Shown: positions 48,167 through 59,460 of the stretch, piece by piece
Numbering within the stretch: the first letter of the stretch is position 1
Layout of the letters: every line of letters begins with the position of its first letter
Source: Dryas octopetala
Taxonomy: Eukaryota > Streptophyta > Magnoliopsida > Rosales > Rosaceae
Assembly: GCA_963921425.1 (NCBI GenBank)
Contig: OY992837.1
Location: 1,709,896-1,773,895 of the forward strand
DNA length: 64,000 nucleotides
Reading direction: 5' to 3'
The notes under the pieces: model-generated
What the model was told of the DNA's origin: nothing
What the model saw: the letters and a program-made list of their open reading frames with translations, nothing else
The model's database searches: none
Position numbers and translations under genes: made by a program

Positions 48167-50361
48167 TTTTTGAGCAGGTTAAGTTTGTTTTTATTTTCTT
48201 ATTATTTTTTATATTGAGATCTGTTTTAGCCGCTTCGATTTCCTTGCTTAAAGTATCCCATGGAATAGCATAATTAAAAGTCTCAATTTTAGCACTTTCC
48301 AAATTAGATTATATTAAAGGGAACAAAAGAAGTGGAAACTACTTACCCATTGGTAGAAAACAAACAATTGAAAATTATTATTTTGTTTTTAATTTTTTTA
48401 AGAAATTGGGCCAAGCTACTCATAAACTGAGATGAAGTTTCATACACGTGCCTGCCCTCCTCTGCATGTTTCTTCTCTCTACACAGTTCTTAGAGTAGGG
48501 GTGGTTGGTTTTGGCATTCTTTAAAATTTTGCTGAAACCCATTGAATAGGAATCATTGGGCTTGGCTTTACAATAGTAGACATCATAAACAGGATGAAGA
48601 CTCTCAAAATTCACTACCTAAGTTGTTTTATTTCTCAATCAGTGTTTCTTATATTCTGGGTTTGCTATTGTCTTATCTGTTTTGCATTTATTGGAATTGT
48701 TTGATGGTATAATTGGCTCTACTTACCTCCTTTCTTTTCCTCTTTGTTATTATTATTAACATGAGGCAGGTTAGGAAGTTGCCGCACTTATTTGAAAGCT
48801 TGTTCGGGATGCTTGTTGTTCTTGTTTTAGTTTTTAGGTTACTAGGGATATGTTGTACCGCATATGTTGGATTATCTTCTCTTAAACTCCAGACACCTGT
48901 TTTGGTTCTCAACTTACTATATTGTGTGGGAGGGATATTGCTGTATGCATCCTTTATGCATATGTTGGGTTAGTGATGAATGAAGAAATGCATTGGCTCC
49001 TCTTGCCTTTTAACATATTGCTGTTTTTCTGAAAATTCTCTATTTGATTATCATTTGATTTAGAACCTCACACTTTATTAATAGAAAATGTTGGAAATTC
49101 TTTAATGTGAGTTTAAATGCAGCAGCTTATTTTTCTTTGTTTTCAAATGGTTTGAATGCTTGTATTTTCTCTTATCGACTGTTGAAGACACTATGCAACC
49201 AAGTAATAGTTTCGTCTCAGACATGATAACAGTATTCTCAATCGTTAAGATATATCTTGATAAGTGATAAGTTTAAAACGATATAAAGCACCGGGTTGAA
49301 AAAAGCATGGTTTACCAACCTTTAAAAAGGCCTTTCAATTATGGAACACCAAAAAAGACCATCAAATTTGTGATCCACAAGTTAGATTGAAAGTGATGAA
49401 AAATGTGAGGTAAATTTCATTTCATCATAACTAAGGAAGCAGCTCACAGCCCGCTCGTAATGTGAAGGATTTAGGCCGGACTGTCTGGTGTGATTTAACC
49501 ATTAATGAGTAAGTTTTTGATTCTCAATATATAACATGCTTTGGGAATGTAAATTAAATTAAATCATGCACTGAAAATATAAATTATTATTAACACGTCA
49601 CTTTGTTCTCCTTTTGTAAATTAAATATAATTCATGACTTATTTCATTGCATTATTTAAATGACTGGATAGGACCATTCTACCCAAGTTTTTCTCCTTTT
49701 GTAGATGGATCATTCAAGAAATTCTTGAACAGGACCTTAATACATGTATGGTATGAACACCAACCGCAACACGACACACATCGGTGTCGTTGACTTTAAA
49801 AAATTATAAATTTGAACTAAATACACTTGTTATTTGAACTAAATACACGTGGCATAATTGTCCTACTGAAAAATCTTTTGGACCATTTTCATTCAACTTT
49901 ATTTTGAAAGGCTTGTTTGTTTGGACTTATTGACTTAGGAGAAGAATTTGGTTGGGACGGTTTTACCATTGTCATCATATTGAGTCATTGACATGGTGGG
50001 ATTAAGCATTTAAGCATTCATAAAAAACCATGTATTAAAAGTTTATGATTTTCGATACACAATATGGTTCGAAAATATAAATCATTAACACGTTGCTTCT
50101 CATAAGTGATTAGTCCCACATAAGTTTTTGTCGTTTGTTAGTGAACAAAGCCCTTTTTTTTTTTAACCACTGAACAAAGCCCAACATATTTGACCCAAAA
50201 AAAGCTCAATTTATTCGACCCAAAAAAAACCCAAATTTCGTGCGGCCACTACAGAGAAATGGAGGATCGGAGTATCGGACTACATTTGTTTGTTTTGTTA
50301 ATAAATGAACCCTCCCCCTTATTACCCAAAAAAAAAAAAAAAAAGTCGCACAAGTCCCTAT
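48167..50361. other. Intergenic region, no supported gene
   Basis: 3' flank of the small gene, then AT-rich sequence. A hydrophobic open frame near 48713-48973 lacks promoter, family and codon evidence. Confidence 0.5.
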
Positions 50362-50380
50362 TCCTAAACCCTAACCCTAA
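50362..50380 (+). promoter_or_regulatory. Telo-box cluster
   Basis: TCCTAAACCCTAACCCTAAC contains overlapping AAACCCTAA-type elements about 60 bases upstream of the next start codon. Confidence 0.55.
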
Positions 50381-50435
50381 CTCTCTGCAAAAAGAAAGGA
50401 TCGGTCGCTAGTTGCTCCTATTGGTCTAATTGACA

Positions 50436-51338
50436 ATGAATCAGCGCACATGGGCCAATATCCTGCTCTGCGGTTGTGCTGTATGGTATGCGAAGTTGTA
50501 TATCGATAAAGAGCTGGCGTTGGCAGACTTTAAAAAGACATGGGCGGAGTATACACAGAGGTAGTTGGACCTTGAGCTTCTATCTGGTTTTTATTTTCAT
50601 TTCCTTCTTATTATTCCTAGTTTATTATACTACATTCTTGCATAACTGTGGCTTTTGGTTTCTTTATTATTTATTTATGGGTTTTTCCGCTTAGTGCATC
50701 TCCCGATTTGGGTTTTGCTTGTTCTTTGGGAAATAGTTTATTATATGCTTTGACTTCGTTAACGAAAGAGAAAAAAAAAAATAGTAATATATTTCCATTT
50801 GTAATCCCAATTAAGCAATTACATTATAAATCTCTCTTAATCTATATAAGTATTTATTTTTGCATTAGGAATTCATTGGTTCACTTCACTGGCTCACTGC
50901 CTCAGTGGGTCAGTCCCCTTAGCTAACCCAGCACTAATACTAGTAGTTCAATACTAATACTGAGATTGAAAACCCACCCACAATTAGTCACCTAATTTTT
51001 ATTTGGGTACCTGCTTGTCTGTCTGTTTGACTGCCATTTCTATTTCAGTGAGCTTGTTTAATTTATTAAAAAATTCTACTCGAAATTATTTGTTATTATG
51101 GTAAAACACAGCTGCATGCAGTTATATATAGCTAATGATTTAGTAATGAATTTGAATTATTTATACATTCCGATCATGCACCCTATTAACATTTATATTT
51201 TGACTTTTTTGTATGTCAATATATAGTAAGGCGGACTTCGATCTCAATCATGAGCACTTCATGTGCTTGAAAGATAACTACAACAAGTCCAAATCAGACG
51301 GGGACATATGGAGCACATTGTTTGGTGATTCAGAGTAA
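50436..51338 (+). CDS. Small hypothetical membrane-anchored protein, 78 aa
   Basis: Two exons (50436-50560 and 51227-51338) with GT-AG borders join in phase. The protein starts MNQRTWANILLCGCAVWYAK, has one hydrophobic segment (residues 7-19), then an acidic/basic helix (DKELALADFKKTWAEYTQRS) and a tail ending DIWSTLFGDSE. The family is not recognised. A single N-terminal anchor, small size and a telo-box promoter fit a small subunit of an organelle membrane complex, but that is inference. The intact intron and phase make it more secure than the other small genes here. Confidence 0.65.
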
Positions 51339-53422
51339 TTGTTCCCGGTAGGTTTTGCGCGCAGTTTAAATCATATGTTTCCCTTTTAGTTTTATTTTGA
51401 CAGATCTGGATAATTTATAAATTTGGCCACTACACAGTACACACACACTAGGTTCTTTTTGCTTGATGTTAGTTTTGCTTGACTATGTTCTTTTGGGGAT
51501 GTTTATGGTGCATTAATTTGCTTTACTGTTAGATTGAAATATTTTGGTAGGTTTCATTCTTAAGACAAAACCTAAACATAACTCCAATTTTGTCGCCAAC
51601 CTCCCTATCCCTCACCCACCATATTCTTTTGCTTTCTTATGGGTTCTATGGGCTTGCCTTTCAGTTGATATTGATGTTTTACAAGTTACTGATTCTTTTT
51701 CTTTTTAAACCATTTCTTGATAATATCATTTCCTCTACTTACTATTGTTCATTATTAACATGTTGCAGGCAACGATCGTTTATAATATATGCCACGTCAA
51801 CCTGTAAATGTTTCGTACTAACAACTTTCTTGAAAGTGAGTTTGGTATCATAAGTTGGGAAGACTATATGCTAAACTCATATTACTTGTCTTTGAAGAAA
51901 TGTTTCAAAGAACCTGTTATATTTTGTCGTTTTGAGCCAGAATTTTACAGATTGCTAACTTGTTTGGCAAGTTGTTTTGATATGCTTCTTCATCAATTTT
52001 GGTGAAGTAATCATGGGTTAAAAAAATTTTGTGGCTGAAATCTTATCTTCTCTTTAATGATGCTGTTTGCTGAATATATCTCGAAGTGAAACAAATGTCC
52101 TTTTTTTTTTTTTTTAATACTCAAATGTGTCTTACACTCCTACTATATATGGTTGCACCACTTCTAGAGGAACTGGATGACCATCTTGTGTACATTACTT
52201 CTATTATTTAAGGACTCATTTCAGACAACATAGAAAAGAACACACAAGAACCAACCCATTTTTATGACAAGCCAACATTTAGAACCTACTGACTAGGCCC
52301 AATATTTTCAATGGTCAATTGGGAGTGGCCAATAAAAAAGCATTTTATATAATATAATCTGTAACATATTGAGAAATTAGTCGTGGATGCTTCGTTCAGA
52401 AATTAGGTATATTAACATTCTTGTCTTTCTCTTCATTGTGCCAGTCCTAGAAGTCGGAATCCGTACACTTCAAAGTTAGTATGACTGCTAATGTAGTTGA
52501 ATGATCCTGTTGTCTGCAAAGCTTTCTGGAACTAAATTACCAAATTTTCAGAAGCTCCAATATTTCCACCACAAAGAGACATGTAGGTGAATAAAAGAAA
52601 AACAACAATGCAACCCATCAAATAACCAGTGCATCATTTAAGTTTAATACTATAGTTTGTGACGTTTGTCAGCTAGCAAGCAAAGAAATGTATCAGCGTA
52701 CGCAGTAGTTCGGAAGATGTCAATTTCATTTGCTTTAATTGTGTATCGATATCAGTGGCCAAAAAAAAAAATTATGTATCAATATCTTTGGTTATAATAA
52801 AGTAAGAAGCTGAGATCGAATACTGTATAATGAAAGCTTGAACCTATTAATCATCCATATTCACAGCTAATAAGACAAATTAATTAACTCATTTTTAGCA
52901 CCATCAACCACTCATTTGATCTTTTGTTCACTTCAGAATAATTTAATTTTGAGTATATCTTCATTACAAGTTACAACAAGCCAGAATGACCCAAAGATGG
53001 TAGTGAGGAGTACTTACACTAGCCAGATGCTCCATCAACAACCAAGATGGTTTGTGCATGTTAAGCAATTACATAAGCAAAATCCCATCAATAGCAAGCT
53101 AAAACAACAGCAACAAGGTACCTGAGCAAGAGCAGAAAAAATAGCAAGCTACACAATCCCATGATTCCCATCAACAGAAAAAATAAAACAGAGCAAGAGC
53201 AGGTAAATCAAACCAAAGCACCATAAGTGTGACTACATCAAGCACATAAATTTATTATTCTAACACATAGTTGCTGAATAGTAAAGTACTTTGTAATAGA
53301 CTCACAGATACCCATATGCTGATCCTTCATTACAGTAGCCCAAAATACTTTATTACATAAGCTTCATCATCTTCAACTTCAACACAACAAACAAGTCATA
53401 GTGATTGTTTCACTGAGACCCA
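51339..53422. other. Intergenic region
   Basis: 3' flank of the small gene and AT-rich intergenic DNA; the segment 53330-53422 is likely the DRT102 3' untranslated region. No other supported gene. Confidence 0.55.
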
Positions 53423-54328
53423 TTAATCCCCTTGTTGAATAGCCTTGTTAGCAGCCTCAAGATCCTCATCAAAGAACATGTCCCAATGGCCATCCCACTT
53501 GATAAAAAACTCAGTATCTTGATGGTACTTGACTCGGTGCACATCCCCAGCTGGAGTAAACAAGTAATCCCCAACACCCAGATCGTACCTCTCCTTGTTG
53601 GTCAAATTCCACACACTCTTCTTCCCCTCCAACACCACCAAGTCGTGCCCAAACGTGTGGTGATGCGCAGGCTCGACACTCCCAGCCTTAAACCTCACTA
53701 TTGCCGATGTAGGACTCTCTCTCACTATCTTCATCGACCCACCTGGAATCATATCTATGGGATTCAATTCCCGCTTCTTCACCAAACAACAGATAGCACA
53801 TTCATTCTCTCCAGCTCCTCCTAATCCAATCTTGGGCATTTCGTCGAGCGACTTGTCGAGAAAGGACTCGATCTCTTCGGGCCAGGGCTTGGACTCCGAC
53901 GCCGGACACGGCGCTTTGAACGGAGTCTTCAGCCAAGTGTCGAGGATCTCAATCGCGGATTCCGGCGCCGTCGACATGCCGGAGACGGCGAGGACGTTGG
54001 AGTTGTTGATGGACCGAGCGTTGAGTGCGTCGGGGGGGGAGAGACACGTGGCGGCGAAGACGCCGGGGAACTTGTTGGCGAAGATGGCGACGCCGACGCC
54101 GGTGCCGCAGGCGACGAGGCCACGAGTCTCGACGCCGTCGTCGGCGGAAGAGGAGACGCGGCGGCCGACCTCGGCGGCGATGGAGTAGTAGGAGGAGGTT
54201 CCGAGGTCTTCGACGTTGATGTTGAGAGATCGGAGGTGGGAGACGAGATCGTCTTTCAGAGAACAACCGAAGGAATCGGCCCCTGCTATGATTCTGAGTG
54301 GGCGTGTGCTGCTTTTGGCTTCGGCCAT
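53423..54328 (-). CDS. DRT102: DRT102-like protein (RpiB/LacAB-like plus cupin)
   Basis: Intronless 301-residue frame. Residues about 10-150 resemble the RpiB/LacAB sugar-phosphate isomerase fold: IIAGADSFGCSLKDDL, GLVACGTGVGVAIFANKF (the CGTGxGxxxxANK block), NVLAVSG. Residues about 200-290 form a cupin with histidine ligands (EPAHHHTFGHDLVVLEG, GDVHRVKYH). The fusion identifies plant DRT102, first described as an Arabidopsis gene whose expression partly rescued DNA-damage-sensitive E. coli; the true substrate is unknown. The 5' half is strongly GC-rich. It is transcribed away from the DUF2358 gene at 55238. Confidence 0.94.
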   Translation of the reverse strand: MAEAKSSTRPLRIIAGADSFGCSLKDDLVSHLRSLNINVEDLGTSSYYSIAAEVGRRVSSSADDGVETRGLVACGTGVGVAIFANKFPGVFAATCLSPPDALNARSINNSNVLAVSGMSTAPESAIEILDTWLKTPFKAPCPASESKPWPEEIESFLDKSLDEMPKIGLGGAGENECAICCLVKKRELNPIDMIPGGSMKIVRESPTSAIVRFKAGSVEPAHHHTFGHDLVVLEGKKSVWNLTNKERYDLGVGDYLFTPAGDVHRVKYHQDTEFFIKWDGHWDMFFDEDLEAANKAIQQGD

Positions 54329-55237
54329 TGTTTCTTCTCCGAGTCAAAGGCTTGTTGTGTGTTTGCGAGTGTTTCAGAGAGTGATCAGTGCGAGTGTGGA
54401 ATACAACAAAGATGAATCTGGACCTTTTTTTTTTTGGTCGAATAATCTGGACCTTTCTTTGTCCAGAACCAGCCAACGAAGTCTTTGTAAATGTTTAGAT
54501 GCCTTTCCCAGGCCAAAAAAAAAAAAGATGCCTTTTAATTATTTGGATCTATTACGAAAATCCCCCTCAAACTATATGAAGTATTTCAAGTTAATCCACG
54601 ATCTTTCAAAATTTTCAGATTGATATCTAAATTTATGAAAAACTTACAAATTAAAACCACAGTTAGTTTGACAGTAAGTCAAACTGCTAAATAACTATGT
54701 GGCAAATGTGAGTGGGATCAAAATCTAATGGACCAATGGAGTAATGGACCATTACTCCATGTAACGTATATGTTGTCCACGAAAGCAAAAAAAATGGGAC
54801 CCTCATTTGCCACATATGCATTGAATAGTTTGACTAACGGTCAAACTAACGGTCAAACTAACTATATGTTTAGTTTGTACTTTTTTCGTAAGGTTAGGTG
54901 TTAATTTGAAAGTTTTAAAACATTGTAAACTGACTTGAAATAGTCCATATGGTTTGAGCCTTTGAGGGGGTTTTGTTACTTTTGTATGGGTTTTTGTATT
55001 TATATAATTATTATTTTTTATTTGAATCTAAATTAAATATTTTTAACTCTACAATTTCGTCCGAATTTTCCAATAATACAAATCGACTTCGTTAATACTT
55101 AATAGCACAAATTTCTTTGAAGCCCAACATTGAGTCTTCCGTTAGCATTTTATTAGCCCAGGCCCAAACCAAACAGAATGTGCACCTCTCTCTAGTATAA
55201 CAAACAGACTGGGTGAATCTAACCCCCGCCAAAAACT
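54329..55237. promoter_or_regulatory. Bidirectional intergenic region between DRT102 and DUF2358
   Basis: About 900 bases separate two divergently transcribed genes. Most of the middle is occupied by a MITE (54550-54982). Proximal promoter sequences are therefore split on either side of the insertion. Confidence 0.6.
54550..54982. mobile_element. MITE with long terminal inverted repeats
   Basis: The left arm (ATTACGAAAATCCCCCTCAA, then CTATATGAAGTATTTCAAGT) is mirrored by the right arm, which reverse-complemented reads AGTAACAAAACCCCCTCAAA, then CCATATGGACTATTTCAAGT. Inverted similarity extends over 100 bases. Near the right arm, the unit CTAACGGTCAAA is repeated in tandem. No coding capacity. 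General style resembles the element at 2632-3133, though sequence differs. Confidence 0.75.
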
Positions 55238-57433
55238 ATGGCGGGAGTGTGTGGCTCTGTAAGTGTACGGGTTCCTCTACTACATCCCACGGTATCATAC
55301 ATAGAATTCAGACTTTCAATTCCCTTCAATTTCTGACCCTTGATGTATCTGTGTTGATGTGATCCATTGATAACCATCGTTCGTTTGGCAGGCAATCCAT
55401 GGCGTCCGATGCTGCTCAACCGCACCGGATAACAACAACAATCAGAGGAGACAAACCCCACAGATTTTGAAAATTGCAGTGACCGGAGTCACTGAGTTTC
55501 TCAGGCTTCTCTCTTCCTTCAACAAAACAACCAGGTACTTTTCCCATTTCCCATTTTACCCCTCGCTTCATTTTCTGTTTTCTTCCCCAGAAAATGCACA
55601 ACAGTTTAAGCTTTCAATATTTGTTTATCGTTTGTGAAATAGTGTAAAACTATGAAAAGTTTAAATTTTTATGGTTAAAACAATTTCTTTGAATTAACTC
55701 TGTATGAACCCAATGGTGCAATGTAAAATCATTGTTTGGTAGTTTGTTTCAAACTATCCTAAATCGTACAATCTACTTATCAAGGACTGTACGTTCTTTT
55801 TATTTATCTTAGATTACCACAATTTGTGACGTATACTATATCCTTGGGTACAGTTAAATTTGTTCATAACTTGCCATAACTTTATTTTATCAATATGTTG
55901 CAGATTGGATAGAGTGAGTAGCAAAGAGAGAGATGAGTTCTCAGTTTCGGGCATTGATGATGTTGTAATGATTCTCAAATCTGATTACAAGAATGCGTAT
56001 TTCGTAACAGGTACCTTGTTGCATACGTAACTCTATTTTTAGTTGCAATATAAAGAAAAAAGCATTTGGTGAATCGATGAATGGTTAATATGCTGATTTT
56101 CTTTTTTTAATTCTTTTTTCTAGTCTATATGATGATGTGAAGTTATACTGTTCATTGGAAACAGGAATTTTCACTTCTGCAATCTATGCTGAAGATTGTA
56201 TCTTTGAAGATCCAACTATTAGATTTCAAGGTAATAAAATTATGGTGGTGATTTAGTTATTATTAGCATATTTTTGGCTGTTTTTGTCTTGTTGTTTATG
56301 CATTCATCTTTGGCTGTTCATTGGCTGTTCAGGTAAGGAGTTGTATTCCCGCAACTTGAAATTGCTTGTTCCTTTCTTTGACTCTCCGTCAATTGGATTA
56401 GAAAAGATCGAGAAGGTAGTCATCACTCAGTAGTCTGTAATTTGCTTTCAGTACTATAATTGAAGATATATCATAGCCACATTAAGCATGTCAACTCTTT
56501 GTTAATATACAACATGATGTAAGACGTTCTGCTTTATTTGAGGCCAAAAGCAGACAGATTTGTGTTTGGAAGTAGTCTCCACGAGACAGAATTTGAGCTG
56601 ATTACATACTAATTCCTTTGACTGATCCAACTTTTTTTATAGGGACATATTAGATTTTAATTCTGAGCTGATTACATACTAATTCTTTTGACTGATCCAA
56701 CTTTTTTTATAGGGACATATTAGATTTTAATTCTGGCTCCGTGGATGAATAATTAATTTCTGGTTGTGATCTTGGCAGAAATTGTTGCATTGTAGGCTAT
56801 TTTTCTTTCTTGGAATGTCTCTTGGGTTCTTCCTCACTTAAAAGTTTTCTTGTGATGACTAATGACTTTTTTCATAGTCAAGAAGTTCACTAGGATCAGT
56901 AATGACTGATAAGTTTGATAGGGTCATAAATGATTGATAATATGAATATCTGCAGGTTATCAATTCTGAAGCAAATTTTGTGCTAGCAACATGGAAACTA
57001 AGGTGCTTAACTTGGTCTGTCTGTTTTTATAATTCACAGGCTCTAAAGCATACCATTGATTTGGTGTGATAAGTTTGATTGCATTAATATGTATATACAT
57101 AGATATGGTTTGGTCATTCTTTTCAATATACTTTTGCTCTATATGCTTTCTGGACTGCAGGACCTACCTGAAGCTTCCATGGAGGCCTTTCATTTGCATT
57201 GATGGAAGTACGGTCTATGACTTGAATGATAAGTTTAAAGTGAGAATAAATGCGCTTTCATATGCTGCAATGTGGATATTGTTACTTCATGTATGGTGTT
57301 TTTTCCAGTTATTAATGGGTGCTTGCCGCTATTGGTTTAACAGGTTGTACGACATGCTGAGAGTTGGAATGTTTCTGCAATTGAAGCAATTGGCCAGCTA
57401 TTCACACCTACTTTTGGAACGTCCAATGACTGA
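55238..57433 (+). CDS. DUF2358 (NTF2-like) protein, likely plastid
   Basis: Eight exons join in frame to 211 residues: 55238-55258, 55392-55534, 55904-56010, 56165-56230, 56333-56415, 56956-57002, 57161-57239 and 57344-57433. The first exon is tiny (MAGVCGS); without the 55259-55391 intron the frame stops early, which fixes the model. Recognisable family blocks are DDVVMILKSDYKNAYFVTG, FTSAIYAEDCIFEDPTIRF, LYSRNLKLLVPFFDSPSI, NFVLATWKLRTYLKLPWRP and HAESWNVSAIEAIGQLFTP. The fold is a SnoaL/NTF2-like barrel; function unknown. The N-terminus is basic and Ser/Thr-containing, consistent with a transit peptide. It lies head to head with DRT102. Confidence 0.9.
56595..56734. repeat. 70-base tandem duplication in an intron
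   Basis: Two nearly identical 70-base copies (56595-56664 and 56665-56734) begin GAGCTGATTACATACTAATT and differ at one visible position (CCTTTG versus CTTTTG). They lie in the fifth intron of the DUF2358 gene. Confidence 0.92.
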
Positions 57434-58344
57434 ATGTGATAAATCTTAGAAATCTGAACGAGCTTCAGGTACATAACATTTAGCATCAATAGGAAGGATT
57501 GCCACTGAAAATGCATTATGCTTATTTCATGTGTACTACTGATATCTTTTCGGTAATTCAATGGCAAGACACCAACATTATTTGAAGTCCTAGATCTCAG
57601 CAAATGACAATAGTCCGACTACAGTTTCTTTCTATCAATACTAGATCTTACTTTTAGTGGGTGCATTGTCTTTGGTATTTCTTTGACTTGTTTTCCGCTA
57701 CCATTTATGTTTTGTTCTGTAGTAGATGCAGACAATGTGCTGTGAGAAAACCATGCTTCCACTATCATAACACTTACCAAGAAAAATTGCTATCTATTAC
57801 CTATTTATTTGTTTTCTAAGCAGAAAAAGGAAATATCAAATTTTTTAGTAGTTATGATTACAACGGGAGAGAAGCATAGTCTCGTAGACATAAACAAACT
57901 ATAGGGACAGTAAAGTGGTAATGAGAGCTCCTCATGGTGTGCCGCAGAAAGTCCAAGCTTTTACTTAAAAAGGGCATTAAAATTCAAAGGCTACTAGATG
58001 GGAATCATGGGATCTTTCTAAATATATGTACGCGTGAGCATGAGGTGATGGTTTATTAGAGAATCCAAGGTGGTGGCAGTGGCTTTAACAGTAAACAGTG
58101 TATGCACTTGTTGCATATACTGGAGTAAAACTTACAAGTCACACTTTTGTTCATGATTCTCTTTTTTGTGTTAGGTCATATCTTCATGACTTTGAAATTT
58201 CTTTCCATATGCTGGTATGTATACACAAAGGAAAATCACAAGAAATTTACAACATTAAAGGATTATTTCCAAGTTCAAACATTTCCTCACATTTAGATTA
58301 ATAAATAAACTATCAGATCATAATGCATCCATTGTTAATACTAC
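57434..58344. other. Intergenic region between convergent genes
   Basis: 3' flanks of the DUF2358 gene and the second DUF868 gene. Nothing else supported. Confidence 0.6.
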
Positions 58345-59367
58345 TCAATCCCTCCTCCAAGCATACAGCAACAAAGAAAACCCCCCATTACTACCACATG
58401 ACCTAGTGGATGAAGAACATGAACTCCTTCCCCCGTCACTGCTTTCCTCTGCCCATTGCAACACACTCGAGCACGAAGGCGACGGAGACAATGAGACCAT
58501 CGATGGCATCGACGATGTTGACAAGCTCTTCCTCATCAACCTCTTCTCAGGACCTACCATTTCTGGCCACACCCCACCATCACCAACTTGAAAAACAAAT
58601 ACGCCATGCCCATTGCCATTAGTACCACTGTTATTATTATTTACCCAGTTGAACACATCCCAATAAAATTCGAATTCTACTCCACCAACGAAAATTCTCT
58701 CATTGCCTCTAAATTTCCAAGCCAACCTTTTGACTATCAGGCTTGTTACTCCATCCACTTTTACTTTGAGTGTACCTTCACTACACTCTATGCCGATTTC
58801 ATGTTTGGACCCCAAGAACTGAGCTCGGGATACATAATTCCTGCGCCCAAACACATGTTCCCGTCTTGACAATAGGGTCGGTTGGCTGAGTTGGTGAGTC
58901 ACAACTAACCCTGATCGTCGAGTCAACTCGTCCATAAGATCTCCGAGAAAGAATTGAAGTTTTCCATTGCAAAAAATGGCCATGTAGAAGCAAGACTCGG
59001 GCTCAGCCGAGTTGTGAGTGAAGCCAGCCCGAGTGAAGTCCCAGTAAAGCTTGATTCTCTGGTAATGGTGGTGGGTGAGGTAGATGGATTTGGAACCTGG
59101 TCTGGTTCTAAAGAATGAGAAGGTTGATGGGTTGAGAGAGATGGTGATGGAAAAAGAGTCCGGGGCATGTATGGTTAGGGAGTGAGAGAAGAGGGTTTTG
59201 GACCAAGTGAGAGTGAGATATGTGGGTGAGTTGCAAAGCTGAGTTTGGTATATGCAGGTGATGAGGTTTTGGGGCACTTGAGAGCTGCTGCTTGAGAGTA
59301 CTGTGTTGGGGTGGCTGAAACATGCTGGGATCATGGTGTCCAATTTTGGTGCTTTGTTAGTACTCAA
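58345..59367 (-). CDS. DUF868 family protein, 340 aa (second copy)
   Basis: Intronless 340-residue frame starting MSTNKAPKLDTMIPACFSHP; MIPACF would be the more family-like start. Shared blocks with the copy at 29461 are NLITCIYQTQLC, LTLTWSKTLFS, IKLYWDFTRAGFT, FYMAIFCNGKLQFFLGDLMD, RREHVFGRRNYVSRAQF, VKRLAWKFRGNERIFVGG, FEFYWDVFNWV and SLLLYAWRRD. This copy has an insertion of low-complexity Asn/Gly (NNNNSGTNGNGHG) and a Ser-rich segment before the C-terminal block. The two DUF868 genes in the window are clearly diverged paralogues, not a recent duplication. Function unknown. A GA microsatellite lies in its 5' leader. Confidence 0.92.
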   Translation of the reverse strand: MSTNKAPKLDTMIPACFSHPNTVLSSSSSQVPQNLITCIYQTQLCNSPTYLTLTWSKTLFSHSLTIHAPDSFSITISLNPSTFSFFRTRPGSKSIYLTHHHYQRIKLYWDFTRAGFTHNSAEPESCFYMAIFCNGKLQFFLGDLMDELTRRSGLVVTHQLSQPTLLSRREHVFGRRNYVSRAQFLGSKHEIGIECSEGTLKVKVDGVTSLIVKRLAWKFRGNERIFVGGVEFEFYWDVFNWVNNNNSGTNGNGHGVFVFQVGDGGVWPEMVGPEKRLMRKSLSTSSMPSMVSLSPSPSCSSVLQWAEESSDGGRSSCSSSTRSCGSNGGFSLLLYAWRRD

Positions 59368-59404
59368 ACCATGCTGTGGTTTATATGAGTTGTTGTGGAA
59401 GACT

Positions 59405-59407
<3 letters not shown>

Positions 59408-59457
<50 letters not shown>
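59408..59457. repeat. GA microsatellite in DUF868 5' leader
   Basis: About 25 uninterrupted GA units roughly 40 bases upstream of the start codon; CT repeat on the transcribed strand. Such CT tracts are common in plant 5' leaders and are likely polymorphic. Confidence 0.95.

Positions 59458-59460
<3 letters not shown>

Noticed and set aside
48713-48973. Hydrophobic 86-residue open frame
   Set aside because: No family match, promoter or splice support; Leu/Val-rich composition follows from T-rich sequence.
53757-54219. Arg-rich and Ser/Pro-rich open frames on both strands
   Set aside because: Products of the GC-rich 5' half of DRT102 read in other frames.
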